Positions 35,596-44,398 of a stretch of DNA of 64,000 bases are shown here, one piece after another. The stretch's first letter is position 1; every line of letters begins with the position of its first letter. The stretch comes from an uncultured Dehalococcoidia bacterium (GTDB lineage: Bacteria > Chloroflexota > Dehalococcoidia > Lucifugimonadales > UBA3495), in NCBI GenBank assembly GCA_958296385.1, contig OY282494.1, forward strand, positions 975,416 through 1,039,415. Direction: 5' to 3'. A program made the translations under genes and the position numbers. The notes beneath the pieces were generated by a model that had not been told where the DNA came from, did no database searches, and was given only the letters and a program-made list of their open reading frames with translations.

Positions 35596-36060
35596 TCAAG
35601 ATGCGGGGGTTGCTACGGGGCGGAGTATTACGGAGGGGAGCGATTCGCCGATTTTGATGGCGCTGACTTCTACGCCGTAGATTTTGATTTCGTCGGCGGT
35701 GTGGCGGTTTAGCCAGTCGATGGCGGCGCGGTGGACATCGTAAAACTTGGGCGCCACCCAAATCAGCGTGCGGGCGTTGAAATGCCCGGCGTAAGTCAGG
35801 GTTTGCCCCAAATGGCTGTTGTCGCTCCATTCCAGCTGGTTCTCGATGGCGACGTATGCGCCGTTACGGTCGCGCGCCAGTATGTCAAGAGAGAAATTGC
35901 CCGTGGACGCCTCGGTGGTCACCGCCTCCAGTTCCATCCCCAGGGCCTCGCCCAGCAGATGGATGTTTGCGGCGAGCCACGGCGTGAAATCCAGGTCCTC
36001 ATAGGGCCAGATGTCGCGCGGGCGGACGTGTTGTATGCTGCCCAGTTGCGGCCTTGCCAT
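35596..36060 (-). CDS. PD-(D/E)xK nuclease-like domain only (truncated paralogue)
   Basis: A 154-residue protein equal to the N-terminal half of the two flanking paralogues: RDIWPYEDLDFTPWLAANIH, FSLDILARDRNGAYVAIENQ and EIKIYGVEVSAIKIGESLPS. The D...E-x-Q core is intact, but the DUF4268 half is absent and the chain stops after a short tail. It starts only 2 bp after the stop of the 360-residue paralogue, with AGGAGGG, so it is translated with it. Either a genuine single-domain nuclease subunit or a truncated remnant. Confidence 0.75.
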   Translation of the reverse strand: MARPQLGSIQHVRPRDIWPYEDLDFTPWLAANIHLLGEALGMELEAVTTEASTGNFSLDILARDRNGAYVAIENQLEWSDNSHLGQTLTYAGHFNARTLIWVAPKFYDVHRAAIDWLNRHTADEIKIYGVEVSAIKIGESLPSVILRPVATPAS

Positions 36061-36062
36061 CG

Positions 36063-37145
36063 CTAATTTCCCTCCTGTTGCCCATCTATGCTATTCACAT
36101 CCGGCGTGTCCGCAGTGTAGCCAGGCCCGTCATTCGGCAACGCATCAAAACCGGCATCCCCGGTTTCGTCAGCATCATCGGCATCATCGTCCGACAGTTC
36201 GTCCATTACCTGCTCCAAAAACGGCTGGACGGCGGCTTTGAGGTTCAGCAGATTGTCCCGCATCCACTCCCGAATCTCGGCAAGTTCCCCGTCCGGCGCG
36301 TTCAGCGAACCCTCCCGCATCATCCCCAGGCTGACCCGGCGCCAGCCGCCCAGCTGGCCCATCAAGTCAAACTGGAGGTCGGCCAGTTCGCTTTGCAACT
36401 CGGCTTGATGCTGGAGCAGCGCATCGTAAATCCGCACGCTCTTGTCGTACTCGCCGGCCGAAACCCAAAGGTACACGCGGGCAGTGCCCGGCGTTAATTC
36501 GGCAACGTAGAAAATGCCGGGAAACCCGGACGGGAACGACTGCACGCTAGTAGCCCTGGCCGCAGTCCGATTCGTAAAGCCCACGCTCCACAAATCCTCA
36601 ATCAGGGGTTGAAAGAAGTTCCGGCGCTGGTAGGCCACCGGCGACAGCCCGCTGGACGCCTGCCCCTCGCGCTTGGCCCAGGCGCTGCTGAATACCACCG
36701 GACGAAACTCAATGGCCGGGGGCGAATCGCCAATCCTGATGGCGTGGGATTCTACGCCGTACACTTCAATATCGGGGTCAGTCCACTCGTTGAGCCATTC
36801 CAGCGTTTTGCGGTGTTCCGGCCGGAAGTGCGGCGCCACCCAGATGAGGACGCTGGCGCCCTGCGCCGCCGCATTGCCGGGCAGCTTGCCCAGCGCGATG
36901 TGAGCCGACCGTTGCAGCTGCGTAACGATGGCAACCGTAGAGTCGCTGCCGACTTCTTTCGCCAGGATGTCCAGGTCAAACCAGCCCACCGGCGGCTGTA
37001 TCCGCACCAGCTCCAAGTCCATGTGCAGCACTTCGCCCAGCAGCTGCAAGTTCTCCGATAACCAGCGGGAGAACTCCAGCCGGTCATCGCCCCAAAGCCG
37101 GGCCACGTCCACCGACTCAATAGCGCCAAGTTCCTGTACCGTCAT
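36063..37145 (-). CDS. DUF4268-domain paralogue with altered nuclease core
   Basis: A 360-residue paralogue with both halves: VDVARLWGDDRLEFSRWLSE, FDLDILAKEVGSD, then the DUF4268-like part from RRNFFQPLIEDLWSVGFTNR. At the core position where its neighbours have I-E-N-Q it has I-V-T-Q, so the catalytic Glu is missing; the Asp of LDILA remains. The C-terminal tail is Asp-rich (DDDADDADETGDAG). This looks like an inactive or DNA-binding-only version that might pair with the intact 154-residue neighbour. AAGGAG precedes the start. Confidence 0.78.
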   Translation of the reverse strand: MTVQELGAIESVDVARLWGDDRLEFSRWLSENLQLLGEVLHMDLELVRIQPPVGWFDLDILAKEVGSDSTVAIVTQLQRSAHIALGKLPGNAAAQGASVLIWVAPHFRPEHRKTLEWLNEWTDPDIEVYGVESHAIRIGDSPPAIEFRPVVFSSAWAKREGQASSGLSPVAYQRRNFFQPLIEDLWSVGFTNRTAARATSVQSFPSGFPGIFYVAELTPGTARVYLWVSAGEYDKSVRIYDALLQHQAELQSELADLQFDLMGQLGGWRRVSLGMMREGSLNAPDGELAEIREWMRDNLLNLKAAVQPFLEQVMDELSDDDADDADETGDAGFDALPNDGPGYTADTPDVNSIDGQQEGN

Positions 37146-37152
37146 CGCTAAC

Positions 37153-37182
37153 TCCTTACGGGGATAATCCTTACGGGATAAC
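37153..37182. repeat. 15-bp tandem duplication between genes
   Basis: TCCTTACGGGGATAA (37153-37167) is followed by TCCTTACGGGATAAC (37168-37182). It duplicates the ribosome-site sequence of the 36063-37145 gene (AAGGAG on the minus strand is at its edge). Confidence 0.7.
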
Positions 37183-37184
37183 TG

Positions 37185-37724
37185 TTAGTCCGCAGCTGCG
37201 GCCATGGCGACAATCGTAACCCCGGCCCGCCTGGCCCGCTCATATTCATGGTCGGGGATTTCGCTGCCTACGACCAGAGCGTTACATTCGGCGTCGGTGG
37301 CCTTTGCAACCGTCCGGGCGCGCCGGGCGGCCCGGTTCACGTCGGCATCGGCCACAGTAAAGCCAACTTCGACGAGGACATAAACCCGCTGCCCGTCAGG
37401 ATTAGCGCCGGCGGCGATAAGGTCGGCGTCCAGCACATCATCCCGTTCCTCCCGCGTAATAGCGCCCCGTTCATCGGCATCGTCAAGCAAGTCGCTCAGC
37501 CCATCGTCCGTATCCCCCCAATCCCGATGCACCACCCGCACCTGCGACAACCCAAAAGAGCGGCGCAGTACACCCCTGATATTCCGGGCAACCCGCCGTT
37601 CATACCGGGTGCCGCCGTAATTCTCCAACTGCTCGTTAATTTCCGCCATAATCCTGCGCATAGCACCCATCTGAACAATCATTTCGTCGGCTATTCCAGC
37701 TATTTCGTCGCTGCGGGCCAGCAA
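37185..37724 (-). CDS. Hypothetical protein, PD-(D/E)xK-like C-terminal half
   Basis: A 179-residue protein. Residues 1-40 are helical and may form a coiled coil; RYERRVARNIRGVLRRSFGL follows; then DVLDADLIAAG and YVLVEVGFTVADADVNRAAR look like the D...E-x-(K) strands of a nuclease fold, with Gly in place of the Lys. The start is TTG at 37724 with AAGGAG 11 bases upstream; a later ATG near residue 15 is possible. It lies 39 bp upstream of the 360-residue DUF4268 paralogue. The 187 bp upstream of it (37725-37911) show no feature. Confidence 0.65.
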   Translation of the reverse strand: MLARSDEIAGIADEMIVQMGAMRRIMAEINEQLENYGGTRYERRVARNIRGVLRRSFGLSQVRVVHRDWGDTDDGLSDLLDDADERGAITREERDDVLDADLIAAGANPDGQRVYVLVEVGFTVADADVNRAARRARTVAKATDAECNALVVGSEIPDHEYERARRAGVTIVAMAAAAD

Positions 37725-37911
37725 GATAGTACCTGCTCCTTAGTCATGGATGATTGGCACATTGATACCGGCGATTTCGCCATCAATACCCGGCGAATTG
37801 CAAGCAGCGCCGGGGCTACAATTGTACACCCCACAAGCATGGCCGTGGCTCAAACTTCGGCGGCGACAATGCCGGTTGACTTACTCCACATTGGATTTTT
37901 GCCGGCGCGCG

Positions 37912-39162
37912 CTATCGCTCGCCGGCCAGCATCGCCTGCAAACGTGGATGCAGCGTACTGACCAGGCGGTTCAGATGCTCCCGCATCCAAGCCACCGCAT
38001 CCTGAAAATCCGCGCTTTCCTCGCTGCCGGCCATAAACGACAAACCGCCTTGTCGCCGGAAACCGATCCTACGCCGGCCGGACCCGCTCTGCCAGAACTC
38101 CAGAGAATTGTCGTGCATTTCCTCGCCAAGCTCGTCAAGCAATTCCAATTGTTCGTCAAAGATGCGGACGGCGCGCGTTTGGTCGCGCCGCGACATCAGA
38201 AAGCAGCCGATTTCATCATTGTCGCGTCGCACGTAGCCGTCAAAACACAAGGCCCAGTCGCCGTATCCCGAATTCCGCACGCGCACGTACAGCGTTGAAT
38301 CCTTGACCGGAATCGGCACATCCACCGTCGTGTCGGCAAAAGAGAACCCCCGCAGCACCGCCGTCCAGAACCGGAGATTCTCCGCCTCTTGTTCCGAGAG
38401 CGTTTCCCGTTCCTGCTCGTCATCACCCGCGCTAACGTCTGTCACCTGACCACCGTCAACTACGAACCGCTGCACGATTTCGGTGCGGGCCAGGACGCGG
38501 GGTTGGACGATCAGGTGGTTGGCGGCATCGCGGTAAAGGGCAGCCTCAATCATCGCCAGGTTGAAATGCAGGCCGCTGTAACGCTGCACGAAGTCAACGA
38601 TGTTGGCGGCGCCCTCCTGAATCCCATCGCCGATAATCAGCAGCAGGAACTCGCCCCGCCGCAGGTGCCGGCTTACGTTGTCAACGAATTCCGATTCGTT
38701 TAACTCCGGGTGCCGTTCGTTCACCAAATCGTAGAGAACGTTGCCGCTTTTACCCAGGGCCAAAGAGACCTGACGCTGCAAATCCTCATAGCCCCACGAT
38801 GCCAGGTCTTTGGCATAGTCCAGAATCTGCCCGATGACTTCCCGCCGCGCCTGCGGGTTGCGCCACAGCTTAAACTCGGCAAGCGTAATCCGCCCCAGCC
38901 GGTTGATGTACAGCGCATCGGCATACCCGGCCGGCAAGGATAATTCCCGGCAGATTGGAACTGCGCCGGCGTAGGCCAGGTCGATGGCGGCGAGGGGCAA
39001 GGTTTGCGGATAGTGAAACAGCAGGTTTTGCAAGTCAGCCTCGGCAACGCCCCCCGATGACTGCCCGGCGCCCAGCGGCACACGCCCCAACACTTCGGGG
39101 GCGCTATCGCCGTCGGTATCAACCCGTATCAAACCTCCATAGGTTTGCGCCTCGCTGGTCAT
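37912..39162 (-). CDS. PD-(D/E)xK nuclease-like protein with DUF4268-like C-terminus
   Basis: A 416-residue protein. The nuclease-like core reads YADALYINRLGRITLAEFKL followed by WRNPQARREVIGQILDYAKD, a full D...E-x-K with the downstream R/Q typical of this superfamily. A second half from about residue 260 (LRFWTAVLRGFSF ... VAWMREHLNRLVSTLHPRLQ) resembles the DUF4268 region of the paralogues downstream. It is the first gene of the five-gene minus-strand cluster. GGTGAG precedes the start. The match to known anti-phage nucleases is structural inference only. Confidence 0.75.
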   Translation of the reverse strand: MTSEAQTYGGLIRVDTDGDSAPEVLGRVPLGAGQSSGGVAEADLQNLLFHYPQTLPLAAIDLAYAGAVPICRELSLPAGYADALYINRLGRITLAEFKLWRNPQARREVIGQILDYAKDLASWGYEDLQRQVSLALGKSGNVLYDLVNERHPELNESEFVDNVSRHLRRGEFLLLIIGDGIQEGAANIVDFVQRYSGLHFNLAMIEAALYRDAANHLIVQPRVLARTEIVQRFVVDGGQVTDVSAGDDEQERETLSEQEAENLRFWTAVLRGFSFADTTVDVPIPVKDSTLYVRVRNSGYGDWALCFDGYVRRDNDEIGCFLMSRRDQTRAVRIFDEQLELLDELGEEMHDNSLEFWQSGSGRRRIGFRRQGGLSFMAGSEESADFQDAVAWMREHLNRLVSTLHPRLQAMLAGER

Positions 39163-39198
39163 ATAACTAACTCACCTTGTCGTGCCATTCACATTGAT

Positions 39199-39226
39199 AC
39201 CGGGGCAAATCGTGATTCGCCCCGGT
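39199..39226. terminator. Hairpin after the molybdopterin-subunit gene
   Basis: ACCGGGGC (39199-39206) pairs with GCCCCGGT (39219-39226), and the stem continues through AATC/GATT after one mismatch. It lies between the minus-strand stop at 39255 and the start of the next minus-strand gene at 39162. No long T-run. Confidence 0.5.
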
Positions 39227-39254
39227 ACTTTACCGTCTGCTTTTCCCGATGACG

Positions 39255-41603
39255 TTAGCCCCCGTTCTGTTCCCACAGCGCTTCCAGCACGGCGCCGGGG
39301 TTCATGGGCAGGTTGGTCATTCGCACGCCCAGGGCGTCGTGGATGGCGTTGGCTATGGTGGCCATGGGGGGGACGATGGGTACTTCGCCCACGCCGCGCA
39401 CCCCGTAGGGGTGGCCGGGGTTCGGCACTTCCACCACCACCGTGTCAATCATCGGCAAGTCCAGCGCCGTCGGCATCCGGTAGTCCAGGAAGCTGGAGTT
39501 CTGCATCTGCGCGTCGTCGTTGAAGTAATACTCCTCGTTCAGCGCCCAGCCGATGCCCTGCACGGCGCCGCCCTGTATCTGCCCCTCCACGTAGGCCGGA
39601 TGAATGGCGGTGCCCACGTCCTGGATGGCGGTGTAGCGCAGGATGTCCACCTTGCCAGTGTCGGCGTCCACGGCCACGTCGGCGATGTGCAGGGCGTAGG
39701 CGCCGCCGACCCCCGTCGGCGAAACGTTGGCCCGCCCCACGATGGGCCCGCCGGTGCCGTTGAGCCGGGACGCCAGCTCCCGGAACGTGAAACGCAGCTC
39801 CGGCTCCGACTTGTGCTGGATGACCCCGTCGGCAAACTCCACGTTCTCCGGCGCGATGTCCCAGATGCGGGCCGCTCGGTTAATCATCTGCTGCTTGACG
39901 TCCTGCGCCGCCTCATAAGATGCCCAGCCGGTCTTGAAAGCCACGCCGCTGCCGCCGGTCATCGACGTCCAGCCGATTGAGTTAGTATCGCCCACCGACG
40001 GGTTGACGTCCTCGGCGGCGATGCCCAGCACCTCGGCAACGTGCATCGCCGCCACCGCGCGGCTGCCGCCGATGTCCGGCGAACCCTCCACCAGACTGAC
40101 GGTGCCATCGGCCAGCACGCTGACGATGGCGCTGGCCGGGCCGGTGCCGTTGAACCAGAAACCGCCGGCGACGCCGCGCCCCACTTTCTTGCCCGCGGCC
40201 TCCGGCGTCCGGTCAATGGGCGCGTTCCAGTGGTCATGCTCCCGGGCGGCCTGCAAGGTTTCCTGCCAGCCGATGCTGCCGAACTGCGGGCCGGTAACCC
40301 GCCGGTCGCCCTCTCTGGCGCCGTTCAGCGCCCGGAACTCCATCTTGTCCATCCCGATGGCATCGCAGATTTCGTCCACCACCGACTCCACGGCGAAAGC
40401 AGCCGCCGGCGAGCCGGGCGCGCGGTAGGCCGCCGTCTTGGGGTGGTTCAGCACCACGTCCGCCGCCTCAACCCGCCCGTTGGCGATGTTGTAGCAGGAC
40501 AGCGCGCATTGGGCGCCGGGGTTGACCGGCGAGCCGGGATAAGCGCCGGCCTCGTAGTACAGCGCAACGTCGGCGGCGGTAATTTTGCCGTCGTTGGTCG
40601 CGCCCATTTTCACCCGCAGATACCCGCCGGAAGTTGGGCCGGTGCCCTCAAAGACCTCGGTGCGGGACATGGCAACTTTCACCGGGCGGCCCGTCTTGCG
40701 GGACAGCGCCGCCGCCACCGGCTCCAGGTACACCAGCGTTTTGCCGCCAAACCCGCCGCCAATCTCCATCTGCACCACGCGGATTTTGGACACCGGCAGA
40801 CCCAGGACGACGGCCGACTGGTCCCGCACGTTAAAATGACCCTGGCTGCTGCACCAGATGGTCAGCGTGTCGTCGGCGTTCCACAGCGCAGTAGCGGCGT
40901 GGGGCTCGATGTAGCCCTGATGCACCGCCTTGGTGCGAAACTCCCGCTCGATAATGACGTCGGCCTGGCCAAAGCCGGCCTCCAAGTCGCCCAGCTCATA
41001 GAAATAGCGATTGGGCACGTTGCCCGTCTTGCCGCTGTCGCCGTCGGCCAGCAAACCGCCGGGCCGCACGCTGGGGTCGTTGAGATTGGCCAGCCGCTCG
41101 TGAACCAGCGGCGCATCGTCCCGCATCGCCTCCAGCACGTCGGTAACCGGCGCCAGCACCTCGTACTCCACGTCAATCAGCGCCAGCGCCAGCTCCGCCG
41201 TGTGCGCGTTGTCGGCGGCTACGGCGGCGATGGCGTGGCCCTTGTACAGGGCTTTGTCCGCGGCCAGGCAGTTGTTGCTCAAAAACTTGGGGTTAATCAT
41301 CGCCCCCTCGCCCAGGTCAATGACCCGTCCGGCGGGTTGGGGCAAATCCGCCGCCGTAGCCACGGCGTGCACGCCGGGCATCGCCTCCGCGCGGGACGTG
41401 TCAATGCTGATGATGCGGGCGTGGGCGTGCGGGCTGCGCAAAACCTTGCCGTGGAGCATCCCCGGCAGCTGCCAGTCCGCCCCATACTGCGCCCGCCCGG
41501 TAACCTTGTCGGTGCCGTCATGACGGATGGGCCGGCTCCCGATGACGCGGTAACCGTCAGTGGCGGCCGATTGCTGGGCGGCCGATTGCTGGGTAGTAGT
41601 CAT
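39255..41603 (-). CDS. Xanthine dehydrogenase family molybdopterin-binding subunit
   Basis: A 782-residue large subunit of the xanthine oxidase/CO dehydrogenase family, which hydroxylates its substrate at a molybdopterin-cytosine-type cofactor. It has the N-terminal a/b hammerhead (PIRHDGTDKVTGRAQYGADW), the GGGFGGKT loop, AYRAPGSPAAAFAVESVVDE and the C-terminal GVRGVGEVPIVPPMATIANA with the active-site Glu region. The usual FAD-binding and [2Fe-2S] subunits are not adjacent, so they must come from elsewhere. The N-terminus carries a duplicated SAAQQ from a 15-bp tandem repeat. GGGAGGGG precedes the start. Confidence 0.93.
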   Translation of the reverse strand: MTTTQQSAAQQSAATDGYRVIGSRPIRHDGTDKVTGRAQYGADWQLPGMLHGKVLRSPHAHARIISIDTSRAEAMPGVHAVATAADLPQPAGRVIDLGEGAMINPKFLSNNCLAADKALYKGHAIAAVAADNAHTAELALALIDVEYEVLAPVTDVLEAMRDDAPLVHERLANLNDPSVRPGGLLADGDSGKTGNVPNRYFYELGDLEAGFGQADVIIEREFRTKAVHQGYIEPHAATALWNADDTLTIWCSSQGHFNVRDQSAVVLGLPVSKIRVVQMEIGGGFGGKTLVYLEPVAAALSRKTGRPVKVAMSRTEVFEGTGPTSGGYLRVKMGATNDGKITAADVALYYEAGAYPGSPVNPGAQCALSCYNIANGRVEAADVVLNHPKTAAYRAPGSPAAAFAVESVVDEICDAIGMDKMEFRALNGAREGDRRVTGPQFGSIGWQETLQAAREHDHWNAPIDRTPEAAGKKVGRGVAGGFWFNGTGPASAIVSVLADGTVSLVEGSPDIGGSRAVAAMHVAEVLGIAAEDVNPSVGDTNSIGWTSMTGGSGVAFKTGWASYEAAQDVKQQMINRAARIWDIAPENVEFADGVIQHKSEPELRFTFRELASRLNGTGGPIVGRANVSPTGVGGAYALHIADVAVDADTGKVDILRYTAIQDVGTAIHPAYVEGQIQGGAVQGIGWALNEEYYFNDDAQMQNSSFLDYRMPTALDLPMIDTVVVEVPNPGHPYGVRGVGEVPIVPPMATIANAIHDALGVRMTNLPMNPGAVLEALWEQNGG
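41563..41592. repeat. 15-bp tandem duplication in the molybdopterin-subunit gene
   Basis: GCGGCCGATTGCTGG occurs twice in direct succession (41563-41577 and 41578-41592). It is in frame and gives a repeated QQSAA at residues 5-14. Confidence 0.85.
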
Positions 41604-41731
41604 AATTCCCCTCCCGGTGGTAATGATTTTGGTACTGATTTAGCGCGGCGCTTGCCGCAAACGCGCCGGGGCGCCATTGCCGCCATAGTACCATACGGGG
41701 TTTGCCGGATTGCGCGCCCTGCGTCATCCCC

Positions 41732-41765
41732 CGCTGGCGGCAATCAAACGCTGGCAGCAATCAGG
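41732..41765. repeat. 17-bp tandem duplication and adjoining hairpin
   Basis: CGCTGGCGGCAATCAAA (41732-41748) is followed by CGCTGGCAGCAATCAGG (41749-41765). Immediately beyond, AGGGGCGC (41763-41770) can pair with GCGCCCCT (41777-41784), a possible terminator for the VOC gene that ends at 41827. Confidence 0.6.
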
Positions 41766-41826
41766 GGCGCCGCCAAGCGCCCCTCGAACAACCGTCGCTA
41801 TGCCGTCCCCATGCGGGAAAGCCGGC

Positions 41827-42327
41827 CTAGCGCCGGGCCACCATCTGGCCGGCCAGTTCCTCATCCCACGGGCCGGGCATACGCCCTTTCTCGGTGCCGC
41901 CAATCATATAGCCGCTCTCGTCGTGTCCCCACTGTTCCCGCGGCATCTCGTAAGACAGCTCAATGCCGTTGCCGTCCGGGTCTTTGATGTAGATGCCGAT
42001 GGCGTGGCCGTGGTCCGAAACCCGGTCAATGGCGATGCCCTTCTCTTTAACCCGGTGATACAGCTCTTTCAGGTCGTCCAGCGTTTCCATATACCAGGCC
42101 ATGTGATTCAGGCCCACCTGCCCGCCCTGCGGCCCGTCCGCGTCATCGCCAACCTGCGTCAGCGCAATCTCGTGCGAGTTCCCCAGGTCAGCCGACATAA
42201 AGGCGGCCCGGCCCGGAAAGAACCCGTAGGTATGCAGCCCCAGCAGGTCGGCGTACCATTCGCGGGAGCGTTCCGCATTGCGTACAAAAATGTTCACGTG
42301 CCCCAGCTGTTTCGGCGTGTAACCCAT
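41827..42327 (-). CDS. VOC-family protein (glyoxalase/extradiol dioxygenase fold)
   Basis: A 166-residue vicinal-oxygen-chelate protein. The metal ligands are probably His in LGHVNIFVRNAERSREWYAD, His in GLNHMAWYMET and Glu in DPDGNGIELSYEMP. It resembles the catalytic domain of catechol 2,3-dioxygenase-like enzymes. The C-terminal tail (GYMIGGTEKGRMPGPWDEEL) is longer than in glyoxalase I. AGGGAGG precedes the start. It lies 223 bp upstream of the molybdopterin subunit gene; substrate unknown. Confidence 0.88.
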   Translation of the reverse strand: MGYTPKQLGHVNIFVRNAERSREWYADLLGLHTYGFFPGRAAFMSADLGNSHEIALTQVGDDADGPQGGQVGLNHMAWYMETLDDLKELYHRVKEKGIAIDRVSDHGHAIGIYIKDPDGNGIELSYEMPREQWGHDESGYMIGGTEKGRMPGPWDEELAGQMVARR

Positions 42328-42385
42328 AATTGCCTCCCTTTTGCAGCGATTCTACCCAACTGATGCCATCATACCAGCCATCCGG

Positions 42386-42967
42386 CTACAAACGCCGGCT
42401 CAGGTCCAGCGGCACGGCATAGCGCGGCTCAGCAATCGGACGGCCCGGCGCCGGCGGTTCCAGAAACGTCACGCTGTCGTAAAAATCATCCAGCGCGATA
42501 AACTTGCCGTTTTCCTCCGCCCATTCTCGCATCCGGCGGTTGCAGCTGTGCCGCCACGACAGCAACTCAATACGCCAGCCCCGGTTGTGCATCCGATCCA
42601 AATCGGCGTGAAAGCCAACCCCATCGTCAAACCCGGCCCCGTCCCCGGTAAGCAGCACTGCCTTACCGGGCGCGCCGGTATAATCCAACGTGTCGCGCAG
42701 CATTGCGGTTTGCAAAGCGCCCCGTTCCTGCAACTGAACCGTTACGCCGGCGTTCTCAATCCGATTCCAAACGTGGCGCAGTTCCGGCGGCACCGAACCG
42801 ACGGCAATCGCCCGTTGAATCTCCCGCCCCCCGTGCGCCAGTTCCATCAGGTTGGGAAAGTGCACGCGGGCCCGGGAACGGGCCTCCTCCCCCTCGCTAT
42901 CCGCCGCAACCTGCTGCGCGCTGATAAAGATGTTGGAGTTGTCCCAGTAGATAAAAACCCTTTCCAT
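42386..42967 (-). CDS. NYN-domain RNase-like protein
   Basis: A 193-residue protein with an NYN (PIN-like) fold: the acidic start FIYWDNSNIFISAQQ, the central TGAPGKAVLLTGDGAGFDDG with two conserved Asp, and a C-terminal strand IELLSWRHSCNRRMREW. NYN proteins cut RNA with a metal-binding Asp cluster or, in regulatory roles, bind RNA. There is no second domain (LOTUS or other). It is divergent from the CoA-transferase gene and has only a weak ribosome site. Confidence 0.85.
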   Translation of the reverse strand: MERVFIYWDNSNIFISAQQVAADSEGEEARSRARVHFPNLMELAHGGREIQRAIAVGSVPPELRHVWNRIENAGVTVQLQERGALQTAMLRDTLDYTGAPGKAVLLTGDGAGFDDGVGFHADLDRMHNRGWRIELLSWRHSCNRRMREWAEENGKFIALDDFYDSVTFLEPPAPGRPIAEPRYAVPLDLSRRL

Positions 42968-43084
42968 TGCAAGCCTGCCCCGTCCGTTTCTGCCATTGTA
43001 GCACCCCGTCCCCGAACTCCCCGGATGGCCGTTCGATCAGGCCGGCGCCGTCCGGCCAACCCGGTTCTCAATTTTGGCGGTTTT

Positions 43085-43115
43085 TTGATTGATTTATGAA
43101 AACTTGCGTTATAAT
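43085..43115 (+). promoter_or_regulatory. Candidate promoter of the CoA-transferase operon
   Basis: TATAAT at 43110-43115 in an AT-rich stretch. TTGATT occurs at 43085 (19 bp spacer) and 43089 (15 bp spacer), neither ideal. The gene starts 62 bp further on. Confidence 0.5.
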
Positions 43116-43177
43116 ATCGTGCGCAGCCGCACCGGGCGTCCGCTGCGGGCGCCGGGGCGTTGGGAGGATTTGCTATT

Positions 43178-44368
43178 ATGAGGCCATTGGAAGGCATAAA
43201 GGTGCTGGATTTGACCCGGGCTCTGGCCGGGCCGTTCTGCACTCTGATGCTGGGCGATTACGGTTCCGACGTTATCAAGATTGAAATGCCCGGCACCGGC
43301 GATGATACCCGCCAGTGGGGGCCGCCTTTCATCGGCGATGAATCGGCTTACTTCCTTTCCGTCAACCGCAACAAGCGCAGCCTGACCCTGAACCTGCGGG
43401 ACGAGCAGGCCCAGCAGGTTTTCCTCAAGCTGGCCGCCGACGCCGACGTGATTGTTGAGAACTTTACGCCCGGCGTCATGGGCCGTTTCAACCTCTCTTA
43501 CGAGGCAGTGCAACAGGTCAACCCCGGCATCGTCTATTGCTCCATCTCCGGTTTCGGCGCCAACGGCCCCTATCAGAGCCGCCCCGCTTACGACCAGATT
43601 ATGCAGGGCATCAGCGGCATCATGAGCATCACCGGCGATTTGGGCGGCGACCCGCAGAAAGTCGGCATCGCCGTAGCCGACATTGGCGCCGGAATGTGGG
43701 CCGCCTTTGCCGTGATGACTGCCCTCTTTCACCGCGCCACCGCCGGCGGCAAAGGCCAGTACATTGACCTGTCCATGCTTGACGCCCAGGTTGCCTGGAT
43801 GACCTATCAGGCCGGCTACTACTTTGCCACCGGCGAGGCCCCCAAGCGTCTGGGCGCCGCCCATCCCACGCTGGTGCCGTATCAGGCGTTCATGGGCCAG
43901 GACGGCAAGTATTTCAACGTGGCCGTCGGCTCCGCCCGCCTCTGGGACCGTTTCTGCCAGGGCATCGACCGGATGGACTTGCACCAGCACCCGGACTATC
44001 TGGACAACGGCCAGCGGGTAACGCATCGCTCCGCACTGGTGCCGCTGTTGCAGGAATACTTCCTTAAGAAAGACGCCGACGAGTGGGTAGCCGACCTCCA
44101 GGCCGTGAGCGTGCCGGCCGGCCCCATCAACGACCTGGCCGACGTGTTCAACGACCCGCAGGTGCTGCACCGGGAGATGCTGCTGGATATGCCGCATCCC
44201 ACCCTGGGCAGCATCAAGCAGACCGGCTTGCCCATCAAGTTCTCCGGCACGCCGGGCGCACTGGAAAAGCCGCCCCCGCTGCTGGGCGAACACAATCACG
44301 CAATCCTTACTGCGCTGGGTTACTCCGACGCCGACATTGACCGAATGTCCGGAACCGGCGTCATCTGA
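43178..44368 (+). CDS. CaiB/BaiF family (class III) CoA-transferase
   Basis: A 396-residue class III CoA-transferase, which moves CoA between carboxylic acids through a mixed anhydride on an Asp. The fold signatures are LEGIKVLDLTRALAGPFCTL, VIKIEMPGTGDDTRQWGPPF, SVNRNKRSLTLNL, VENFTPGVM, and the likely catalytic Asp in GIAVADIGAGMWAAF. The start 43178 has GGGAGGA nine bases before. It is followed 30 bp later by a degenerate SDR and then an M24 peptidase, probably one operon. Substrate pair unknown. Confidence 0.93.
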   Translation: MRPLEGIKVLDLTRALAGPFCTLMLGDYGSDVIKIEMPGTGDDTRQWGPPFIGDESAYFLSVNRNKRSLTLNLRDEQAQQVFLKLAADADVIVENFTPGVMGRFNLSYEAVQQVNPGIVYCSISGFGANGPYQSRPAYDQIMQGISGIMSITGDLGGDPQKVGIAVADIGAGMWAAFAVMTALFHRATAGGKGQYIDLSMLDAQVAWMTYQAGYYFATGEAPKRLGAAHPTLVPYQAFMGQDGKYFNVAVGSARLWDRFCQGIDRMDLHQHPDYLDNGQRVTHRSALVPLLQEYFLKKDADEWVADLQAVSVPAGPINDLADVFNDPQVLHREMLLDMPHPTLGSIKQTGLPIKFSGTPGALEKPPPLLGEHNHAILTALGYSDADIDRMSGTGVI

Positions 44369-44398
44369 CGCCTCAGGAAGTGGAGAGGGGGTGCCGTT

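Noticed and set aside
40041-41987. Long plus-strand open frame of 648 codons
   Set aside because: Antisense to the molybdopterin subunit; no recognisable domain.
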